Source: Membranipora membranacea
Taxonomy: Eukaryota; Bryozoa; Gymnolaemata; Cheilostomatida; Membraniporidae
DNA length: 64,000 bases
Direction: 5' to 3'
NCBI GenBank assembly: GCA_914767715.1
Contig: OU612075.1
Location: forward strand, 11,904,001 to 11,968,000
Under the pieces are notes generated by a model, which saw nothing but the letters and a program-made list of their open reading frames with translations, was not told where the DNA came from and searched no databases. Position 1 is the stretch's first letter; every line of letters starts with the position of its first letter. The position numbers and the translations under genes were made by a program. Of the stretch, positions 36,424 through 47,127 are shown piece by piece.

Positions 36424-37233
36424 TCAATCACTGACATCAGCGTTTGACAATGGTGTCAACACTTCGTTTCGCCACCAAAATTTACCGTTAAATTCTTCGG
36501 TCAAGTCGTTCACCTTGTCATGCAAATCTTTTACCTTGGCATCATTATCTTCAACCTTGGCATCGTTATCTTCAACCTTGGTGTCCAAATTCCCAACCTT
36601 GGTGTCCAAATTCCCAACCTTGGTGTCCAAATTCCCAACCTTGGTGTCCAAATTCCCAACCTTGGTGTCCAAATTCCCAACTTTGGTATCTATTTTCTTC
36701 ATTTGTTCTCTGATTTCTTGTAAGGTCTGCGTCATTTCTGAGTCTTTCTGAGCTTCCTTCTTTCCTTTGACAAATACCGATTGGCGGCAAAATGCAACTA
36801 TTCCTGTGACTATAAAAGCCGCCAAACCAACCAGCAAAACAGCTTGCTCTAAACCATATATTTTGTCCTTGTCCTCTATTTTTCCATAAAGACCTTGGAT
36901 TATACAAGTTACACCGGCGAGATAAACAAACCCGGACAGTCCGTTTTTAGCCAAGTCCCAAACATACCAGGCCCAATCTTTGGCCTTTGCACTCATCACC
37001 ATATCCAATACTCCAACCGATTTCTTACTGCTTGCGACTTCGTTCTCTTCATCATTATCCTGCACTTGGTTCAATAGAGTTGATGTATTATTAACATCAC
37101 TCTTCTTCTCGGTGTCTGTTGGGTTGTCAACATAACCAGATTCACCTCTAGATGAAGGCCGACGACGAGTTTCCATGGTATATGCAGGCCGCCGACTACG
37201 AGGTTCCACGGTAGATGAAGGTTGATTAGACAT
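36424..37233 (-). CDS. Two-TM, heptad-repeat coiled-coil protein (copy A, intact)
   Basis: Uninterrupted 269-aa ORF, apparently intronless. Family not recognised. Residues 1-85 are polar and Arg/Ser/Asp-rich (METRRRPSSRGESG; DTEKKSDVNN). WAWYVWDLAKNG leads into TM1 (about 99-117) and TM2 (about 130-150). A Lys-rich stretch and a C-terminal coiled coil (about 160-247) follow, with six near-identical DTKVGNL heptads and then EDNDAKV/KDLHDKV variants. The ending is WWRNEVLTPLSN. The heptads are encoded by a 21-bp minisatellite, so copy number can change without frameshift. Two damaged paralogs lie at 42987-43574 and 61863-62580. Three diverged copies that keep the N-terminal and TM frame argue that this is a real protein. 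A membrane-anchored oligomerising protein is inferred; no known role is claimed. Confidence 0.72.
   Translation of the reverse strand: MSNQPSSTVEPRSRRPAYTMETRRRPSSRGESGYVDNPTDTEKKSDVNNTSTLLNQVQDNDEENEVASSKKSVGVLDMVMSAKAKDWAWYVWDLAKNGLSGFVYLAGVTCIIQGLYGKIEDKDKIYGLEQAVLLVGLAAFIVTGIVAFCRQSVFVKGKKEAQKDSEMTQTLQEIREQMKKIDTKVGNLDTKVGNLDTKVGNLDTKVGNLDTKVGNLDTKVEDNDAKVEDNDAKVKDLHDKVNDLTEEFNGKFWWRNEVLTPLSNADVSD
36535..36702 (-). repeat. 21-bp coding minisatellite in coiled-coil gene A
   Basis: Five perfect or near-perfect units (CTTGGTGTCCAAATTCCCAAC on +) at 36577-36681, flanked by degenerate 21-bp units (CTTGGCATCATTATCTTCAAC). Each unit encodes one DTKVGNL heptad on the - strand. Copy C has six units. 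Confidence 0.92.
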
Positions 37234-38670
37234 CTCGTCTGGTAGCTGTACTGGTAAGGTGAACAGTCGAAGCTTGTTTCAAAAATGGAAGTTAAAGAAG
37301 AAGCATATCCTTCTATAGTTTTTTTATGGTAATATTGCTTTGAATCAGGATAACAGACCTAGAGTGCACAAGACAGACCTGCCTTAAATAATAAAAGTTC
37401 AAATTTGTGGGATTTCTATTGGACTATCAATGTTTTATTCCCTGATTGAATATAATCAGCAATCCCTTGAAAGCGCCCCGATCCTTTTCATAATATTGTT
37501 GGAGAGGGTATGTATACCTCAGTACAAGTATTATTCACTTGCCTGCTATTCTTCGACTGGCGACTCCAAATGAGTGATTTATGACAGGTCTTACCACCAC
37601 TTGAATAGTGTTTATATAGAAGTGGGGGGCGCAACACTGATAAGCATTCCCAGAAACAACCCAATAATAAATAGGATTTTTAACAGCAGTAAAATTTTAC
37701 TGTAGCTAGTAGCATATTCATCTTTTCAGTCATTGACCATTCAAATTTTTCATCTAGGTCTTTAAAAATTTAGTGAAATTAAATATAAATCATTATCATA
37801 TATCATTCTTGATATCCAAATCTCAAATGATAAGCTGGTTAATATAAAAGACCTGGGTAACAACAATTGCAATTAGAACAGAAATAGAAACAAAACCAAA
37901 GCGCCCTCTCATGTTGCAGGAAACGGATAAAAGGTGCAAACATTCAGAAAACTAAGCAGTGCATAGTGCAAAACGACGCAGAAGGCCACACCTCCATCCC
38001 AATTCACACAGTAAACTCAGTAAAGTGAATCCCTGCACCATTTTCAGCGTTGATACTTGCTACAGCTGCTAGATCGTCAATTTGTTTTCCTATTTGCTGC
38101 TGCAGTTGCTGAAAATTCCATAGACTGCCAAAAGTGGCGATTGACATATGAATAGTGAACCTTACTTTCAATTATTGTATTTTGTAAATGAAATGTGTTG
38201 GTTAAAAATAAATATAGACTTCACCAAAAAATTTTTAAATGACAAAAAAATGGCCGTTTAAGTTAATGATCTAGAATTTTCATGATATTCTTATTCATCC
38301 ACAATTACTGAAGCATAATTGATGACAATACTAACGTCATGGTATGACATTGCACCATAAACCTAGACCGAGTTCAGTCCGTTTGCCTGCTCCAACTCCA
38401 AATGCAAGTCCAATCCAAGTGCTGCCGCAAAACCATCTTCTGATCTAATTGTCTATACCAGTGTGTACATTCTGGAAATAAAAGCCAAAGAAATGCCCAT
38501 TGATTCGTCTACTTTTGATCGGGGAGAATGAGACAAAACTCAACCCCACAAACTTCCTGAAAAAATTGTCTCTGATTTGTGTAGTTGTGTGCTACTTTTT
38601 TGGTGTAAGACAACTGCAAAAACATTCTAAACCAGCTAACAGCGAGCCTATTTTGAAGAAATCGACTAAA
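37234..38670. repeat. Upstream flank of coiled-coil gene A, part of the segmental duplication
   Basis: No gene seen. The interval is repeated at about 43575-46280 (copy B, with an insertion) and 62581-63930 (copy C). It presumably contains the promoter of the coiled-coil gene. Differences are substitutions, small indels and a poly-G run near 37624 that is longer in copy C (62878-62891). Confidence 0.8.
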
Positions 38671-38673
38671 ATA

Positions 38674-39113
38674 CCTTTACATGCAAACTATGTTGACTTG
38701 TCACCCCAATAGGCCTGCTTCAGGTTCTTTCAATTCTTTAACCATACCACTCAAAATGATGGTATACTTCTGCTCTTCCATATTGGTGACTATGGGTTGA
38801 AAATTCGTTGTCAGAATTTTTCAGTGGCCCCATATGTAAGACCATTGTATTTATCACACATTTCCGGTCTAATTTTCATTAGCCAAACCGTATTCATTGA
38901 TCTTCCTAAAATGATTTTGCAAAAAGAAATTTCATAATTTAATTCAATAAATTTTCATTGCAAATACACCTGAAAATATTAACGGGGTTCAATATCACTG
39001 ATAGCAGTGCTTTTGAATTGGCTACAGCCTCTTTTGTCATCAGCATACTAATCATTTTATTTTGGAGGATGGGTGCAACAAGTTGACCTTCATCCAATTA
39101 CAGGTGTATTACC
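38674..39113 (+). repeat. ~440-bp dispersed repeat, inverted partner of 41416-41853
   Basis: Runs from CTTTACATGCAAACTATGTT to CAGGTGTATTACC and recurs as its reverse complement at 41416-41853 with scattered mismatches. Absent from the corresponding site in copy C (near 63933), where CGACTAAAA continues directly into ACATGTTGGG. It replaces the short stretch seen there, so it is an insertion or rearrangement specific to copy A. No coding capacity recognised. Confidence 0.8.
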
Positions 39114-39147
39114 GAATCTACGTGAATGCTATTAAAATCAATTTGGT

Positions 39148-39203
39148 CATTCTGCGCATGCTCAGCTCTGGGCGTGCCCAGTCAGATCACAAGAGTCAGT
39201 ATG
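39148..39203. mobile_element. Deleted remnant of the foldback element (see 47128-48242)
   Basis: Holds GCGCATGCTCAGCTCTGGGC next to the terminal AGATCACAAGAGTCAGTATG of the foldback element. Flanked by CAATTTGGT at 39139-39147 and 39204-39212 (8-9 bp TSD). The paralogous sites at 48265-48275 and about 63990 read straight through one CAATTTGGT, so this is a separate insertion only ~15 bp from the site used in copy B. Confidence 0.78.
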
Positions 39204-39868
39204 CAATTTGGTATTGAATTTACCGATACTCCCAGACAAATTGATATAATTTGCTAGAAAATGTAAATTGCTGCTATTGATCGTTATTGTTCTACTGATG
39301 ACTCATGATATTGTTTACTGACTTATGACTCACACCACTGACTACCCTCATCGACATACTGGACTGTCCTATTTCATTGTATATTAGCCATCCTACTCCG
39401 TTTATAATTTGTTGCTCTCGTCTTACTCAACTCCAACAATATTTACCAACTTATGAAACAAGTACTCAGTGCTGTTTCGATTGTGCATTTGTTGCCGTTT
39501 TCTCGAGGGCACCCAGCCCCCTTCCCCGTGCTCGGCTCCCGGCGCCCTGTTGTGGTTAATTTTAGTGTATGGGCAATGACTTGTTACCCTGATCTGGTCT
39601 CGAGTGTGGTGTGGCCTGGTGTCTGATAATTCCACTGGAAACCCCTACAGTGTTGTCCCAGATTACTAACAAAAGTTGTCTGTCAATTTCTCCTTATCCT
39701 CTCCCTTATATGTTAACAACCCACTGCTGAAAACCGTGCGATTGTGAATGTGACGCCAAAACCCTCCTTGAATTGATCCCTTGCGAGTCGTGGCTGTGAA
39801 GCTATACAAAATACCTAACTGTTACATCTCCGATGACTGATATACTGTTATTTACATCCAGATAATCA

Positions 39869-40388
39869 CGGTAACTGTAAATTGCTGAACAGGCTGAACA
39901 GACTAAACAGCTGAACAGAATTTCTCAGACTAGAATTATTTTTTGTGTTATTTTCTGTGGCTGGCTATAACTTCTCGAACACATTCCTCCTAGCCAAATG
40001 ATTTAGTGAGAATAATGAGTCACTAAGTTCCTGCTGGCTAACAGTAAAGTAAAAATAAGCAAACCCTACAATACTACAATATAACATAAACAAACTTATC
40101 CCAGAGGAGCTGATTCTGACATGGATCATTCAATAATAGTGTTTCAGGCCGCTTTACTTAGCTTTCTAGGGGAGGCAGTGCTTCCCTGCCTCCTCCAGAA
40201 CTACGGGCCTGTAATACCCAAAAACCTACTGTGGATAAAATAATAGAAAGAAACAAAGACAATTGCAAACTTAAAATAAGTATCCAGCAGAATATAAGGA
40301 GTTGTCCAGGCTTGTGCATAAATAGTAGTCTGAGAAATTCTGTTCAGCTGTTCAGCATGTTCAGCCTGTTCAGCAATTTACAGTTACC
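39869..40388. mobile_element. 520-bp non-autonomous transposon with ~65-bp TIRs
   Basis: Left end GGTAACTGTAAATTGCTGAA continuing to CTGAACAGAATTTCTCAGACT; right end is the reverse complement (AGTCTGAGAAATTCTG ... CAGTTACC). Flanked by CAGATAATCA at 39859-39868 and 40389-40398 (10-bp TSD). 9-11 bp TSDs with long TIRs suggest a Mutator-like element; no transposase is present. Confidence 0.85.
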
Positions 40389-40410
40389 CAGATAATCAAG
40401 TCACACTCTG

Positions 40411-41299
40411 TTATCACTACACAGCATATCGCCCTTGAAAGGAGACAACTACTCCGACGGCGATCAACCTATCGGAAGAATCGGAAGAAGCTCATCATGT
40501 AGTGAATGTGAAGCTAACAGACAGGTAGTAATACTACCATTTTATTTCTAGGCTAGTTAGGTTCCTTTTACACTCTACATTACTACGGTACGTGCTGGTA
40601 GGCATAGTGTATTACAAATACTAATTGTAAAGTAATCAAGGAGTAATACCAGTTAACTTTATAAATTTATGGCAAATTAAACCAAGGAGTACTCCTTGCT
40701 TGATGAAATATGAGGATGAAATCCTCCTCTGCACTCTTTATTAAGTAACAAGTGGCATTTACAAATCACCAACCAAGCCTCAAAGGCAAGTACAATCTGG
40801 CATATAGGGTTAGAGTCAAACTCAGGCAGCTAATTCAACATACATATTTCATATAATGATAGGATGCACGCACTACCAATCAATTGGTGAATCAGATTTA
40901 TAAATTGTGGCTGATGTTGTTTCATTGTATTGCAAACAATGCCTTAATCAGAATAAGACGGTATTTATTTATGTAGGCTGACCTTGACCAGTCACTAGCA
41001 ATGGGCTCGTGAAGACTCATAAGACATGTTGTGGGGCAGTCTTGAGATGTTTCAAGACAGCCTTGAGACGTTGTGAAGCAGTCTTGAGCGTTGTAGGACT
41101 GTCTTGAGGCCTAATGCATAGTAGACTCACACCACAAGCAAAAGGTTCGGGTTGGTATTAATACATCCAAAGTTTTTTCATGGAACTAGTGTACTCTGTG
41201 ATTTAATGTTTTTTTAACTGTTTTACAGAAGCTAAAAAGACTGGATGAGGAACATATCAAGAGATTTCTCGGGCTCAAGAAAACGATAATCTCTACTGA
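40411..41299 (+). pseudogene. Partial copy of gene X: two 5' exons only
   Basis: An exon ending at 40524 (...CSECEANRQ, then gtagta) and an exon at 41229-41299 (KLKRLDEEHIKRFLGLKKTI) match the first two exons of gene X at 48397-48480 and 49237-49307. The 5' part of the first exon differs: here it reads DNYSDGDQPIGRIG rather than MMSPNEGG. Exons 3 and 4 are not found downstream; a repeat and a LINE follow instead. It could also be an alternative first-exon region of the gene X copy further right, so pseudogene status is an inference. Confidence 0.6.
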
Positions 41300-41415
41300 G
41301 TAAGTATTATCATTAGAAGATTCTATGTTGATCAGATCAGTGTCTTGTCACACGTCACATCCTAAAGCATAGGCGGCGAAATTCAGACCCGTTACCGTCA
41401 GTCCAGTCACTATTA

Positions 41416-41853
41416 GGTAATACACCTGTAATTGGATGAAGGTCAACTTGTTGCACCCATCCTCCAATATAAAATGATTAGTATGCTGATGACAAATGAG
41501 GGTGTAGCCAATTCAAAGGCACATCTATCAGTCATATTGAACCCGGTTAATATTGTCAGGTGTATTTGCAATGGAAATTTATTGAATTAAAGTTTGAAAT
41601 TCTTTTTGCAAAATCATTTCAGGAAGATCAATGCATACGGTTTGGCTAATGAAAATTAGACCGGAAATGTGTGAAAAATGCAATGGTCTTACATATGGAG
41701 CCACTGAAAAATTCTGACACCGAATTTTCAACCCACAGTCACAAATATAGAAGAGAAGAAGCATACCATCATTTTGAGTGGTCTGGTTAAAGAATTGAAA
41801 GAACCTGAAGCAGGCCTATTGAGGTGACAAGTCAACATAGTTTGCATGTAAAG
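41416..41853 (-). repeat. Inverted partner of the 38674-39113 repeat
   Basis: Reverse complement of 38674-39113 with mismatches and small indels (for example CACAAATATAGAAGAGAAGA against its counterpart). It follows directly after the partial gene X copy and precedes the LINE fragment. Confidence 0.8.
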
Positions 41854-41939
41854 CAATGGGGAAATAAATAGAGGTGTTGGACTGATCTGAGCATTGATTA
41901 GCTATTCTATTTACTTCAGAAAAATAACAATCTAAATCA

Positions 41940-42978
41940 GAGGAATTACCTATGAGTCCAATTAGTATCATCCACATGTTTTAAGACATGAAAGTTCTGA
42001 CATCTAGATCTAATTCCATCAGTATACAATGAAAACAATAGAGGGCTTAGTACAGATCCTTGTGGGGTGCCAGTGTTGGTAATGAGTGTATCTGAGAGTA
42101 AGTTATTATTAATGGATGTTGTTTGTTGTCTGCGATTACTGAGAAAGCTTATAATCCATTGTGTAATGTTTGAGTCGAGGTGTTGCAGTGATGGGATTAA
42201 ATATTCTACTCTAATTGTATTGAAGGCTGATGAAAAATCTAGGAAGAGACAGTGAGCGTAGTTTGTCTGGGCTTTATCAATGAAGTTGGTTATGGATGTT
42301 GTGAGGCACATAACTGCGTCTTGAGTTGATCGATTAGTTTTGTATGCAAATTGGTATGGGTCCATTGGTGTGTGTTGTGTTACATAAAATTTGATGAGTC
42401 TTTCCAGGATCTTGCATAGGCAGCTAGTACAAGCTATCGGTCGGTCGGTAGTCTTTCAGCTGAGTAGGTTTGTTAACTTTTGGTATAGGTTTAATAATAG
42501 CTGTTTTCCAGAGTGTTGGTGTCGTATGGTTTTTGATAGAGCATGTGAATAGTTTGGTAATGACTGGTGCTAGTTGGTAGGCACAAAGTTTCAGGACTTT
42601 AGGTATGACTCCATCCGGCCCTGGCCCTTAGCGAGGATTTAGAGTTTTCAGTTGCTTTAAGACTGTCGTCGTTAATTTCAAAAACAGGTGCTGTCACTTT
42701 TGTTGAGTCTACAATTGGTCGGCTAATGTCTGGTTTTTCAAAACGGCAGAAGTTGTTGAGCTCATTTGGTTTGAAGTCTGTGCTTGTAGTAAGAGGTAGT
42801 GTCATTTGTAGGTAAGCCGCTGAGTTTTTTAATATCGTTCCACGCTCCTGCAGGTTCGTTTACTAGGTGCTGCTGTATTTTGGCAGAGTGTTCTTGTTTG
42901 GATTTTTTGATTGCTGTGCTAACATTTCTCTTTAGTTTATGATATAGTTTTTTATTTCCAATTTGATGAGCATTAATG
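41940..42978 (-). mobile_element. 5'-truncated LINE with degenerate reverse transcriptase (CR1/L2-like)
   Basis: On the - strand the translation shows, in order, a spacer (HLVNEPAGAWNDIKKLSG), GPDGVIPKVLKLCAYQLAPV, LWKTAIIKPIPKVNKP, DYRP, DPYQFAYKTNRSTQDAV, LFLDFSSAFNTI, GTPQGSVLSPLLFSLYTD and a degraded active site (HVDDTN for the usual YADD). These are RT blocks of non-LTR retrotransposons of the CR1/Jockey/L2 group. No endonuclease domain remains. The longest open stretch is 41946-42365; small frame breaks separate the blocks, so it is dead. Its upstream edge abuts the 3' end of coiled-coil copy B. Confidence 0.88.
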
Positions 42979-42986
42979 TTTTGCCA

Positions 42987-43574
42987 CTAATGATTATTTT
43001 GTTCGGTTAAGTCTTTCACCTTGTCACCCAAATCTTCTACCTTGGCATCGTAATCTTCATGCTTGGCGTCCAAATTCTTGAATCCTTTCTCCATTAGTTC
43101 TCTGATTTCTTGTAAGGTCTGCGTCTTTTCTTGATAATTTTAGTCTTTCTTAGCTTCCTTCTTTTCATCGCCAAATATCGATTGGCAGAAGTATACAGCT
43201 GTTCCTGTGGCTGCAAAAGCCACAAAAATACCCAAGAAAACAACCCGATCTAAATCAGGTATTTTTCCCTCCTGACTAAGTTTTATGTAAGCTGCATAGG
43301 TGAGACAAGTTTGACCAATGATATAAATGAACCCGGACGTTCCGTTTTTAGCCAAGTCCCAAACATACCAGGTCAAATCTTTGACCTCTGCACTCTGCAC
43401 CATATCCAATAGTCCAGTTGATTTCCTACTGCTTGCGACTTCGTTCACTTCATCATTATCCTGCGCTTGGTTCAATAGCTTTGATGTATTATTAACATCA
43501 CTCTTCTTCTCGGTGTCTGTTGGGTTGTCAACATCACCAGATTCACCTCTAGATGAAGGCCGACGAGTTTCCAT
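42987..43574 (-). pseudogene. Two-TM coiled-coil protein, copy B (stop-interrupted)
   Basis: Paralog of the gene at 36424-37233. The initiator matching copy A is lost (ATG to ATC before SNQPSS), leaving METRRPSSRGESG as first possible start at 43574. The reading frame keeps WYVWDLAKNG, TM1 and TM2, then stops (TAA, 43140-43142) just after KKEAKKD. After that stop the same frame continues open (QTLQEIRELM, DAKVEDLGDKVKDLTEQ) to a TAG at 42987-42989. The 21-bp heptad array is absent; one related unit remains. Either a pseudogene or a gene for a truncated, coiled-coil-less protein of 144 aa. Confidence 0.75.
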
Positions 43575-43698
43575 GGTAGATGAAGGTTGATTAGAGATCT
43601 CGTCAGGTAGCTGTACTGGTAAGGTGAACAGTCGTAGCTTGTTTCAAAAATGGAAGTTAAAGAAGAAGCATATCCTTCTATAGTTTTTATGGTAATAT

Positions 43699-44950
43699 CA
43701 GAGACTATAGATATAGAGACCTTCCACTTGCCATGATAACGTACATAACCGATGCGAACACATTGAAAATTAGGCTCCGCCCCTTTCTGGTGGTAATTGC
43801 TTGGAGGTAAGCGTACCCAGTGCTATGAATTTACTATCAAAAATTGACAAGGTGAATGATTTAGCTGTTTATTTTATAAGTACATTCACACAAAACTCTC
43901 AATAATATCAACTGGGACAAATGAAATCTAAGATGTGCGACTTTTATATAAAATATAGGCATCAAGGAAACAAAATACTTGGTGGATGACCTTTTGGTAA
44001 TGTAGCCCCCATATGTATAGAAAATTGAATATTCAATGTGAAAATAGTTTAATGTGAACAAGCACTGATGTTATATTCTCCAGTTCCGGTGACTGAATTG
44101 AATTCATCAGTTAGGTCAGCACAGAAGCTTTCTATAGCATAGGTCTGAGAAAAGTATCATCCTCAAAAAGTCTAAGTTTTCCCGTTTTAAGTCAGCATAC
44201 TGCTGATTGTTGTCTGAAGATATGTGCTTTAAACTGCTCTGAATCTGTCTATGAAGCCCAAACAAGTTTTCAAGGCGATTTGTAAAAATAAGCTTTCCAT
44301 AGCCCCAACCATCCCACAATAACTTTGAGGCAGAGAGGGAGGTCTTCTATCTCTCAATGCAGTAAATTCTATACATTTGTCGGCATTGAAATGTCAGTAT
44401 GAATCTGCTGACGATGCACTTTACTCTGATGCCATTCTTACTTCAGTTTTGAATGTGTGTGTATGGTTGGTACTAGTCACCATGATTAAATTCTTTTATA
44501 TTAATCTTAGAGCATATATTAACAAACAAAAAGAAGCCCTCTTCCTCTTGTCCTCACACATGAAAACTTTGTCCGTGAAACTCATTAAAACAGCTAACCT
44601 ATGGCAGGCCATCATTACATCGCAGTGGGCAACAATGATTGATTATACTGCACAACCCCCTTACTTTCTTACAAAAATACAGGCCTGTATAATATAAATC
44701 TCTGGCTAAGAATGCAACAACAAGTTGATAGTGACTTTGTTGCTGTCTGATCTGGTTTTGTCATCAAGATTGTGGTTATTTTGCCTCAAATAACTCAGGT
44801 GAAAAACCTTAAATTTTATTGAGAAAGCCATTGCTGTCTAAGGCAGCAGCGCTTACTATACAACCAGAAGTGGGCGTGACCGTTAAATAACGCTGATTGG
44901 CTATTCGCATTTTATGCGCAAGTGGAAGGTCTCTATATCTATAGTCTCTG
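43699..44950. mobile_element. 1.25-kb insertion with CAGAGACTATAG termini, 7-bp TSD
   Basis: Inverted termini CAGAGACTATAGATATAGAG and CTCTATATCTATAGTCTCTG (TIR about 31 bp, to the CCACTTG block) bound the insert. GTAATAT at 43692-43698 and 44951-44957 is the TSD. The paralogous site in copy A (near 37330) reads GGTAATATTGCTTTG without the insert. Interior ORFs (44377-44697 +, 44116-44319 -) are not recognised as transposase. A 37-bp relative with a 7-bp TSD is at 6860-6896. Confidence 0.85.
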
Positions 44951-46296
44951 GTAATATTGCTTTGAATCAGGATAACAGACCTAGAGTGCACAAGACAGAC
45001 CTGCCTTAAATAATAAAAGTTCAAATTTGTGGGATTTCTATTGGACGATCAATGTTTTATTCCCTGATTGAATATAATCAGCAATCCCTTGAAAGCGTAC
45101 CAGTTCTTTTCATAATAGTCACAGAGGAGGGTATATATACCTCAGTACAAGTATTATTCACTTGCCTGCTATTCTTCGACTGGCGACTCCAAATGAGAGG
45201 GATTTATGACAGGTCTTACCACCACTTGAATAGTGTTTATATAGAAGCGAGGTGCAACACTGATAAGGATTCCCAGAAACAACATAAGCATAAATAGGAT
45301 TTTCGACAGCAGTAAAATTTTACGGTAGCTAGTAGCGTACTCATCATATCATATCATCAAGGTCTTTAAAAATTTAGTGGAATTAAATGTAAATCATTAT
45401 CATAAATCATTCTTGATATCCAATTCTCAAATAAATAAGCTGGGTAATATAAATGAGCTGGATAACAACAATTGCAATTAGAACAGAAATAGAAACAAAA
45501 CCAAAGCGCCCTCTCATGTTGCAGGAAACGGATGAAAGGTGCAAACATCTAGAAAACTAAGCAGTGCCCAGTGCAAAACGACGCAGAAGGCCACACCTCC
45601 ATCCCAATTCACACAGTAAACTCAGTAAAGTGAATCCCTGCACCAATTTCAGCGTTGATACTTGCTACAGCTGCTAGATCGTCAATTTGTTTTCCTCTTT
45701 GCTGCTGCAGTTGCTGAAAATTCCATAGAATGCCAAAAGTGGCGATTGACATATGAAAAGTGAAGCTTACTTTCAATTATTGTATTTTGTAAATGAAATG
45801 TGTTGGTTAAAATAATTATCGACTTCACCAAAAAATTTTTGAAATGACAAACGAATGGCCGTTTAAGTTAATGATCTAGAATTTTCATGATATTCTTATT
45901 CATCCACAATTACTGAAGCATAAATGATGACGACACTAACGTCATGGTATGACATTGCACCATAAACCTAGACCGAGTTCAGTCCGTTTGCCTGCTCCAA
46001 CTCCAATTGCAAGTCCAATCCAAGTGCTGCCGCAAAACCATCTTCTGATCTAATTGTCTATACCAGTGTGTACCTTTTGGAAATAAAAGCCAAAGAAATG
46101 CCCATTGATTCATCTACTTTTGATCGGGGAGAATGAGACAAAACTCAACCCAACAAACTTCCTGAAAAATTGTCTCTGATTTGTGTAGTCGTGTGCTACT
46201 TTTTTGGTGTAAGACAACTGCAAAAACATTCTAAACCAGCTAACAGCGAGCCTATTTTGAAGAAATCGACTAAAACATGTTGGGCTACAGCTGAAG

Positions 46297-47094
46297 CACA
46301 CTGATCACGTGATATACTATTGCATGTATATCTCTGATCGATAGAGAGTGAATTAATTCACTTAGCTTGAGTGCAGCTGAAATTCAGTATTTAGGAGACG
46401 TATGGATGATTACCCAAACTTTTGGATATACACTTATCATTTTCTCATTCTTTGTTAAAATATTCTAATTTATATTCATAAAATCTGATATCACCTTCTA
46501 ACAGTTTTAGAAGAGCATTTAACAAATGTTTTTGACAAGAAAAGTGACATCGAAACTGTTTATTGCTAGCCTAAGCTCAGAAGAGAGAACTAATAATGCA
46601 GAGCTAGGAAAACCTGTTTCGATCATGTCAGTTTGATAAAATTAAAGTTGTCCTCTTTTTTAGCCAAATGTAGGTGCTCAATATTTGCGACAGAAGCTCT
46701 ATCGATCAGAGATACACATACTATATTAAAAGATTAAAATTATTTTCCTATGTAGTTGAGAATTTCTGCATTTATGAATATCTCCATTGTTGATCATAGT
46801 CCCAAAACAAAGCTTGCAGGTAAAAAGCCAAATGAATTATTTTAGCAAATTGAGAGCAGATAACTCCAAATTTATACAGCCCATTGTTTTTTATATGAGT
46901 TTGAATCCACATGAAAAGAATATAAAAGTGGTTCAATAATGTGAGTGGCACTTAGGTGAGTTGGGGGAGTCTATTTTACACACCCATGCAGAAAACTTCA
47001 TTCAGTCAAATGAATTTAAGCTTTATATATACCACTTTCCCATCCCCTATCAATCCTTGACCAAGTATAATAGTGTAATCTCGAAATCAGTGTG
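46297..47094 (+). mobile_element. 798-bp member of the CACACTGA family, 9-bp TSD (copy 4)
   Basis: Termini CACACTGATCACGTGATATA and AAATCAGTGTG. Flanked by CAGCTGAAG at 46288-46296 and 47095-47103. The empty site is visible in copy C at 63950-63960, where CTACAGCTGAAGTACAGCAG is uninterrupted. The first ~75 bp match the 210-bp MITEs elsewhere; the extra ~590 bp of interior is not in those copies. No transposase ORF. Confidence 0.9.
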
Positions 47095-47127
47095 CAGCTG
47101 AAGTACAGCAGGTAAACAGTGAATGCT

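Noticed and set aside
36572-36907. ORFs with WEFGHQG or IPNLGVQ repeats over the coiled-coil gene
   Set aside because: Other frames of the 21-bp minisatellite stay open because 21 is divisible by 3; the DTKVGNL frame continues through TM segments and is conserved among copies.
44377-44697. 106-codon ORF with a hydrophobic stretch inside the 1.25-kb insertion
   Set aside because: No transposase motifs (no DDE/DDD pattern or zinc finger) were visible and the opposite strand is equally open; left unannotated as a gene.
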